A stretch of 64,000 nt of DNA from UBA6107 sp964533735 (GTDB lineage: Bacteria > Chloroflexota > Anaerolineae > Anaerolineales > Anaerolineaceae), in the NCBI GenBank assembly GCA_964533735.1, contig CAZHMD010000001.1:124001-188000 (forward strand), written 5' to 3'. The position numbers and the translations under genes are program-made. Each line of letters begins with the position of its first letter. Position 1 is the stretch's first letter. Shown in pieces: positions 60,175 through 64,000 of this stretch. The notes beneath the pieces were generated by a model. It saw nothing but the letters and a program-made list of their open reading frames with translations, searched no databases and had not been told where the DNA came from.

Positions 60175-60621
60175 TTAGTTGCATTCCCATACAGGTTTTC
60201 CTGTGAGGATCCTGTTGATCTGGTCCGGAAAACGATCTGGATTTAATGGTTTTCCAATGAAACCGTCAAATCCTGCCATTTGAGCGCTGTGCATTTGCTC
60301 CAATCCAGTATTTGCAGTAACAGCAACAATTGGAATGTCTTCAAATTTACCAGATTTCCTGATCTTGCGCATTGCACCATAACCATCTTCATACGGTAAA
60401 CGAATATCCATTAATACAAGATCCAGGTTTGAGAGAGTGGCGGCAAATTCTACCACTTCAAACCCGGATGTTTTCCACTCACAATGGACTCCGTAATTGG
60501 TTAACATCCTCGCAATTAGCATGAAATTTCCAATATTATCCTCAACTACGAGGACAGTTTTGTTTTGTAAATTTGCGTAAATTTCTTCGTACGACGCGAC
60601 AGGGAGGTTTTCGTTTGTCAT
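60175..60621 (-). CDS. Single-domain response regulator
   Basis: 148 residues. A 20-residue N-terminal extension precedes a CheY/DivK-like receiver with acidic pocket VVEDN, phospho-acceptor in LVLMDIRLP, the conserved threonine in VAVTANT, and the lysine in IGKPL. No DNA-binding output is attached. Its start shares one base with the stop of the other regulator (TAATG). It is a likely phosphate carrier or sink for the hybrid kinase. Confidence 0.93.
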   Translation of the reverse strand: MTNENLPVASYEEIYANLQNKTVLVVEDNIGNFMLIARMLTNYGVHCEWKTSGFEVVEFAATLSNLDLVLMDIRLPYEDGYGAMRKIRKSGKFEDIPIVAVTANTGLEQMHSAQMAGFDGFIGKPLNPDRFPDQINRILTGKPVWECN

Positions 60622-61013
60622 TAGAATCCCTGATTATTGTGATTTCCAAGAAATTGGTTTATTTGAGACAGGAAATTGTCAATATCGATTGGTTTTTCGA
60701 CATAACCATCACATCCTGCCCGAAGTGTTTTTTCGCGATCTCCCCTCATGGCATTTGCGGTAATGGCAATTATAGGTATGTTACGAACTCCGGGAACCGT
60801 TTTTAATTTAGAAGTCAAAGTGTAGCCATCGACATCTGGAATATTGATATCCATGAGGATCAGATCAGGTTTGTACCTGCGCAGGCAAATGATCGCCTCA
60901 AATGCATTAACCGCTTCAACCACATGGAAAGAAGAAGACTCTAAAAGCCTTTTGACTAACACGCGGTTATCAATATTATCTTCGACATGAAGAATGACTT
61001 TATTATTATTCAT
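60621..61013 (-). CDS. Single-domain response regulator (first gene of the sensory operon)
   Basis: About 130 residues, DivK/CheY-like: HVEDNIDN, phospho-acceptor in LILMDINIPD, IAITANAM, and the lysine in YVEKPI. The start is ATG 61013 with GAGGT upstream; a longer frame to 61043 would run through the promoter. It differs from the second regulator in the alpha4 region (MRGDREKTLRAGCDGY), so the two may contact different partners. It is the first gene after an extended -10 promoter. Confidence 0.93.
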   Translation of the reverse strand: MNNNKVILHVEDNIDNRVLVKRLLESSSFHVVEAVNAFEAIICLRRYKPDLILMDINIPDVDGYTLTSKLKTVPGVRNIPIIAITANAMRGDREKTLRAGCDGYVEKPIDIDNFLSQINQFLGNHNNQGF

Positions 61014-61015
61014 AG

Positions 61016-61029
61016 ATACCTCGAGGTAT
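61016..61029. repeat. Palindrome overlapping the ribosome site of the first sensory gene
   Basis: ATACCTCGAGGTAT is a perfect 14-base palindrome that contains the GAGGT Shine-Dalgarno of the regulator at 61013. It lies at the predicted 5' end of the mRNA. It could be a protein-binding site or a short RNA hairpin that hides the ribosome site. Confidence 0.4.
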
Positions 61030-61033
61030 GAAA

Positions 61034-61042
61034 ATTTTAGCA
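61034..61042 (-). promoter_or_regulatory. Extended -10 promoter of the sensory operon
   Basis: On the minus strand the sequence TG-C-TAAAAT gives an extended -10 element (TAAAAT at 61034-61039). Only a weak -35 region is present. Transcription would start near 61027, only about 14 bases before the first start codon. Confidence 0.5.
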
Positions 61043-61141
61043 TTAATTCATCCGGAAACTACTTACCGTTATGCAAAGTCCCCGGCCATCATGCTTAGTA
61101 CTTAAGATCTAATTGTGAGAGTTATTTGAAAAAAAAAGGAG

Positions 61142-61214
61142 AGCGGGTGATGGGATTCGAACCCACGGAATGGTACCTTGGGAAGGTACTGCCTTACCAC
61201 TTGGCGACACCCGC
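61142..61214 (-). tRNA. tRNA-Gly (CCC anticodon)
   Basis: The acceptor arms GCGGGTG and CACCCGC pair, with T as discriminator. The anticodon stem is GTACC / GGTAC with loop TTCCCAA, giving CCC (complement of 61180-61182). The T arm contains GGTTCGAATCC. CCA is not encoded. It is the only gene between the sensory operon and mreB and has its own promoter. Confidence 0.96.
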
Positions 61215-61228
61215 TGAACGGTAGTGGT

Positions 61229-61257
61229 ATTTTATAGACTTAAAAGTGTTTTGTCAA
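61229..61257 (-). promoter_or_regulatory. Promoter of tRNA-Gly
   Basis: On the minus strand a perfect TTGACA (61252-61257) and TAAAAT (61229-61234) have the ideal 17-base spacing, 14 bases before the tRNA 5' end. Confidence 0.85.
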
Positions 61258-61260
61258 TCC

Positions 61261-61297
61261 TGTTTTGATTTAGTCGGCTAAAAAAGGAATCAAAACA
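61261..61297. repeat. 10-base inverted repeat between the tRNA-Gly and mreB promoters
   Basis: TGTTTTGATT-N17-AATCAAAACA is a perfect 10-base inverted repeat. A smaller repeat, TTTAG-TCGG-CTAAA, is nested at its left inner edge (61269-61282). It lies between two divergent promoters and could be an operator or a hairpin insulator. Confidence 0.5.
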
Positions 61298-61320
61298 TAC
61301 GAAGGGGTTCCATAAAAATA

Positions 61321-61344
61321 TTGACAAAACCCTTATGGTATAAT
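61321..61344 (+). promoter_or_regulatory. Putative promoter of mreBCD-PBP2
   Basis: A perfect TTGACA (61321-61326) and a perfect TATAAT (61339-61344) are only 12 bases apart, too close for ordinary sigma70 use. TGG before TATAAT offers an extended -10 instead. It lies 37 bases before the mreB start codon. Confidence 0.55.
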
Positions 61345-61381
61345 TTTTTTTGGTTTCTGAATTCAATCATAGGAGCAACTG

Positions 61382-62446
61382 TTGGCAGCCAATCTATTAA
61401 GTTGGTTGATGGGTTTTTTTTCATTAGATATTGGAATTGACCTTGGGACCGCAAATACACTTGTTAACGTCAAAGGCAAAGGGATTGTAATTAATGAACC
61501 GTCCTGGGTGGTCGTTAACAAGAGAACAAGAGAGACAATCGCAGTTGGTGCTGCTGCCAAGGAGATGGTAGGGCGGACACCGGCAAATTATGTGGCTATC
61601 CGGCCTTTACGCGATGGTGTTATTTCTGAGTTTGAAATTACCAAATCAATGCTTGAATATTTCATTGGAAAGGTTCACCAACAGACAATCGTCCCAATGC
61701 CGCGCCCACGCGTGGCAATTGGAATTCCATCAGGAGCCACTGAAGTCGAGAAACGGGCAGTTTATGATGCCTCGATGGCCGCAGGCGCCAGAGAAACCTA
61801 TCTGATTGAAGAGCCAAGGGCAGCAGCGCTTGGAGCAGGCCTACCGGTAAATGAAGTCAAAGGAACGATGATCGTAGATATCGGTGGAGGAACAACAGAG
61901 GTAGCAGTGATATCGATGGGTGGTGTTGTAATATCACGCTCGCTGCGCGTAGCCGGGGACGAATTAGACGAGGATATCCTGCAGTATATCCGGAAGAAAT
62001 ACAACTTGTTAATCGGTGAGAGACTCGCTGAACAAGTAAAGATCAATATTGGTTCAGCCTATCCTTTACAAACTGAGTTGACCTACACTGTTAGAGGAAG
62101 AAACCTGATCACTGGTTTGCCGGGTTCGATGGAAGTTTCTTCTGTAGAAATCAGGGAAGCACTATCTACCTCGATCCAGGTGATCATTGATACGATAAAA
62201 GACGCACTTGACGAAGTTCCACCTGAATTAATTTCTGATTTATTGGATTCCGGCATATGCCTGGCTGGTGGTGGAGCACAAATATTGGGTCTGGTGCCAA
62301 GACTTAAAGATGAATTAAACCTGCGTGTTTGGATCGCAGATGACCCAATGACTTGCGTGGCTCGAGGAGCCGGATTGGTACTCGAAAACCTCGCTGAGCA
62401 TGAAAAATTCCTGGTCAGCCTGGAGCGGAATCGCACAAGTGGATAA
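61382..62446 (+). CDS. mreB: Rod-shape-determining actin MreB
   Basis: 354 residues. It has the actin-fold phosphate-1 motif DIGIDLGTANTLV, the IDIGGGTTEVAVIS phosphate-2 motif, and GGGAQILG near the end. MreB filaments guide cell-wall synthesis along the cell body, so the cell is probably a rod or filament. I accept the TTG start at 61382 because AGGAG lies six bases upstream. The ATG at 61409 gives the common MGFFS start but has no ribosome site. It heads mreB-mreC-mreD-PBP2. Confidence 0.96.
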   Translation: MAANLLSWLMGFFSLDIGIDLGTANTLVNVKGKGIVINEPSWVVVNKRTRETIAVGAAAKEMVGRTPANYVAIRPLRDGVISEFEITKSMLEYFIGKVHQQTIVPMPRPRVAIGIPSGATEVEKRAVYDASMAAGARETYLIEEPRAAALGAGLPVNEVKGTMIVDIGGGTTEVAVISMGGVVISRSLRVAGDELDEDILQYIRKKYNLLIGERLAEQVKINIGSAYPLQTELTYTVRGRNLITGLPGSMEVSSVEIREALSTSIQVIIDTIKDALDEVPPELISDLLDSGICLAGGGAQILGLVPRLKDELNLRVWIADDPMTCVARGAGLVLENLAEHEKFLVSLERNRTSG

Positions 62447-62462
62447 ATTGAAATCAGGATGA

Positions 62463-63305
62463 ATGAAAAAAGTCAGGATTAAAAACTGGCAGCCAATTGT
62501 TATTGGGTTAGCGGTTATCGGGGTTTTATTCTTAGCGCTTAGTGGATTATTAGGCAAGATAATCGGGAAAACGATTTCTCCGCTGGTTGATACCCAATCC
62601 TGGCTGGCAATTCGCATCCAGGCAATCGAAGAATTTCTCACACTTCCCCGTGATGTTACAAGTTTGCAGCAGGAAAATGCAGATTTGAAGAACGAAATAT
62701 CTGAACTTCAGTCAGAAATATTAATATTAAAACAGCAGGTATCTGAAACTGACATTCTATATGCATTGTTGGATTTTGCAAGAACAAGGCCGGAAAATAA
62801 ATACATTGCTGCATCTGTCATCGGCAGGGACCCGAGCCCGTTTCTCAATTATATAATCATTGATCACGGTTCAGATGATGGAATCCTAAAAGGGATGCCT
62901 GTTGTAACTCAGCAAGGACTGGTAGGGCACGTTGATGCTGTCACTGCTACGGCAGCAAGAGTGCAATTGGTCACGGACCCCGAATCTGTAGTTAACATCC
63001 GGCTTGAAAACGCTGATACTGAAGCCCAAATTTCAGGATCCGTATCAGGTGACTTGACTCTGGAAATGGTAAACCTTGATGTCAAGCTTGAGCAAGGAGA
63101 CCTTGTCCTTACTTCAGGACTTGGTGGATCCTATCCCGCTGATATTTTGGTCGGTCAGGTTTTAACTCCGTCGCTGGGGCAGGACTCATTGTTTCAAAGT
63201 GCGTCGGTACAGCCCGTTGTGGATTTTACTAAATTACGTGCAGTGTTAATCATCACGAATTTTAAACCTGTTGATTACAGCCCACTCACGCAAGAAAATG
63301 AATAA
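62463..63305 (+). CDS. mreC: Rod-shape-determining protein MreC
   Basis: 280 residues. One N-terminal membrane helix (about 11-33) is followed by a coiled coil (LQQENADLKNEISELQSEILILKQQV) and the periplasmic beta-domain with VIGRDPSPFLNYIIIDHGSDDGILKGMPVVTQQGLVG, a hallmark of MreC. It scaffolds PBP2 and MreD. It begins 16 bases after mreB. Confidence 0.95.
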   Translation: MKKVRIKNWQPIVIGLAVIGVLFLALSGLLGKIIGKTISPLVDTQSWLAIRIQAIEEFLTLPRDVTSLQQENADLKNEISELQSEILILKQQVSETDILYALLDFARTRPENKYIAASVIGRDPSPFLNYIIIDHGSDDGILKGMPVVTQQGLVGHVDAVTATAARVQLVTDPESVVNIRLENADTEAQISGSVSGDLTLEMVNLDVKLEQGDLVLTSGLGGSYPADILVGQVLTPSLGQDSLFQSASVQPVVDFTKLRAVLIITNFKPVDYSPLTQENE

Positions 63306-63307
63306 TA

Positions 63308-63808
63308 ATGATTCACTTAATAGCAGTACCAATACTCTTAATCTTATTAAGCATTCAAATTTCTATCAGCAGTAAGTTTTTGCTCCTGGATGGCTTTGCT
63401 GACTTTGTCCTCGTTTGGCTTACAGCCTGGGTAATCCAATCCCGTGTTAAGAAAAGCTGGATATGGTTTGCGCTGGCAATTGCAATGACAGCGTTTATTT
63501 CTGCTGTACCTTGGTACGCAATTTTATTCGGTTATTCAGCAATTTTCCTCTTTGGATTTTTCATGAAAAAAAGGTTGTGGCAATCACCTTTGCTGTCTTT
63601 TTTTGTTGTATTGATACTGGGAAGCGCTTTGAATTACCTTATCCACTTTGCCGTTTTAAAAGTAAATGGTATGAATACATCGTGGATTGACGCAGTACAG
63701 CGTATCATTATTCCATCTACAATCCTAAACCTGGTGATTGCATTTCCTATTTTTTTAATTGCCAGGGATTTAAGCTCAGTGATTTATACGGAAGTTGAAA
63801 ATGATTAA
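63308..63808 (+). CDS. mreD: Rod-shape-determining protein MreD
   Basis: 166 residues, almost entirely hydrophobic with about five or six membrane helices. Sequence conservation in this family is low, so the call relies on size, topology and position between mreC and the PBP2 gene. Its stop overlaps the next start by eight bases. Confidence 0.85.
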   Translation: MIHLIAVPILLILLSIQISISSKFLLLDGFADFVLVWLTAWVIQSRVKKSWIWFALAIAMTAFISAVPWYAILFGYSAIFLFGFFMKKRLWQSPLLSFFVVLILGSALNYLIHFAVLKVNGMNTSWIDAVQRIIIPSTILNLVIAFPIFLIARDLSSVIYTEVEND

Positions 63809-64000
63809 AAATCAGAATGTAACGAACGGATTTGAAAAATGGAGATTTTCGGTAATCTACGCGATTGTCGGCGCTGTATTTATTTTTTACATCGTTCGTC
63901 TGTTTACATTACAAATTGTTAACAGCAATATTTACACATCGCAAGCGGAAGAAAACCGTATAAAAAATATTAGTGTTCAAACAACGCGTGGGAAAATCCT
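63801..64000 (+). CDS. Penicillin-binding protein 2 (MrdA-like), N-terminal part, 3' truncated
   Basis: The frame opens at ATG 63801 inside the mreD end and stays open to the window edge, giving 66 residues. A short cytosolic start, one membrane helix (about 20-40, VIYAIVGAVFIFYIVRLF) and LQIVNSNIYTSQAEENRI then TTRGKIL match the N terminus of PBP2, where R-G-K-I precedes the dimerisation region. Its place after mreBCD supports a transpeptidase of the elongation machinery. The catalytic domain is outside the window. Confidence 0.9.
   Translation, partial: MIKNQNVTNGFEKWRFSVIYAIVGAVFIFYIVRLFTLQIVNSNIYTSQAEENRIKNISVQTTRGKI

Larger units (their letters stand above)
61014..61381. other. Intergenic region between the sensory operon and mreB
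   Basis: This 368-base stretch has no protein gene. From left to right it holds the sensory-operon palindrome and promoter, a featureless part (61043-61128), a run of nine A just downstream of the tRNA (61129-61137), which reads as T on the tRNA strand, tRNA-Gly, the tRNA promoter, a 10-base inverted repeat (61261-61297), and the mreB promoter. Confidence 0.7.

Noticed and set aside
1..64000. Insertion sequences, prophage, CRISPR arrays, rRNA or riboswitches
   Set aside because: No transposase, integrase, regularly spaced repeats, rRNA segments or recognisable riboswitch cores were seen on either strand.

Overview
The window looks like a chromosomal segment of an anaerobic, rod-forming bacterium with moderate GC, most likely a Chloroflexota of the Anaerolineae type. 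This is an inference from gene content: a transaldolase-glucose-6-phosphate isomerase fusion, a SufR-regulated suf operon, an NAD-linked multi-subunit [NiFe] hydrogenase with a full hyp set, very long GAF-domain sensors, and mreBCD. No mobile element, prophage or CRISPR array is visible. Genes are densely packed, with many ATGA or TAATG overlaps.

Layout. (1) 1-4250, plus strand: the non-oxidative pentose phosphate operon (transketolase end, rpiB, tal-pgi) plus a small AhpD-like protein. (2) 4314-8422, minus strand: an arabinoside/sugar operon (ROK fructokinase, MFS transporter, GH51 arabinofuranosidase). It diverges from an alpha-oxoamine synthase (8554-9732). (3) 9762-12623, minus strand: DegV, CorA, a SufT-like factor and a SufR-like regulator. 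(4) 12805-18699, plus strand: sufC-B-D, a small unknown gene, sufS, sufU and a Rieske ferredoxin. The sufR-sufC gap holds two good divergent promoters and a candidate operator. (5) 18740-20188, minus strand: a PIG-L deacetylase and a methyltransferase with their own promoter.

(6) 20251-39395, minus strand: a roughly 19-kb hydrogenase region. In transcription order it holds a signalling module (DRTGG, CBS-HATPase, DRTGG, PHP), then NuoE-like, HATPase, thioredoxin-like [2Fe-2S] and NuoF/HydB-like genes. These are the usual companions of electron-bifurcating [FeFe] hydrogenases. A second NuoE/NuoF pair, a NuoG/HydA-like protein and [NiFe] small and large subunits follow, and no H-cluster protein is present. 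A maturation protease, a cyclic-nucleotide-binding protein and hypA-B-F-C-D-E come last. (7) 39545-40919, plus strand: hisS immediately followed by tRNA-His(GTG).

(8) 40949-61013, minus strand: an unusual roughly 20-kb sensory operon. It begins with two single-domain response regulators and four membrane GAF-domain receptors that lack any kinase or other output domain. An orphan ParA ATPase, a 1722-residue hybrid histidine kinase with two receiver domains, a threonine-synthase-like PLP enzyme fused to a receiver domain, and an EamA permease follow. I consider this the most novel system in the window. (9) 61142-64000: tRNA-Gly(CCC) on the minus strand, then mreB-mreC-mreD and the start of a PBP2 gene on the plus strand.

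All functional statements rest on motif recognition by eye. No searches or computations were run.
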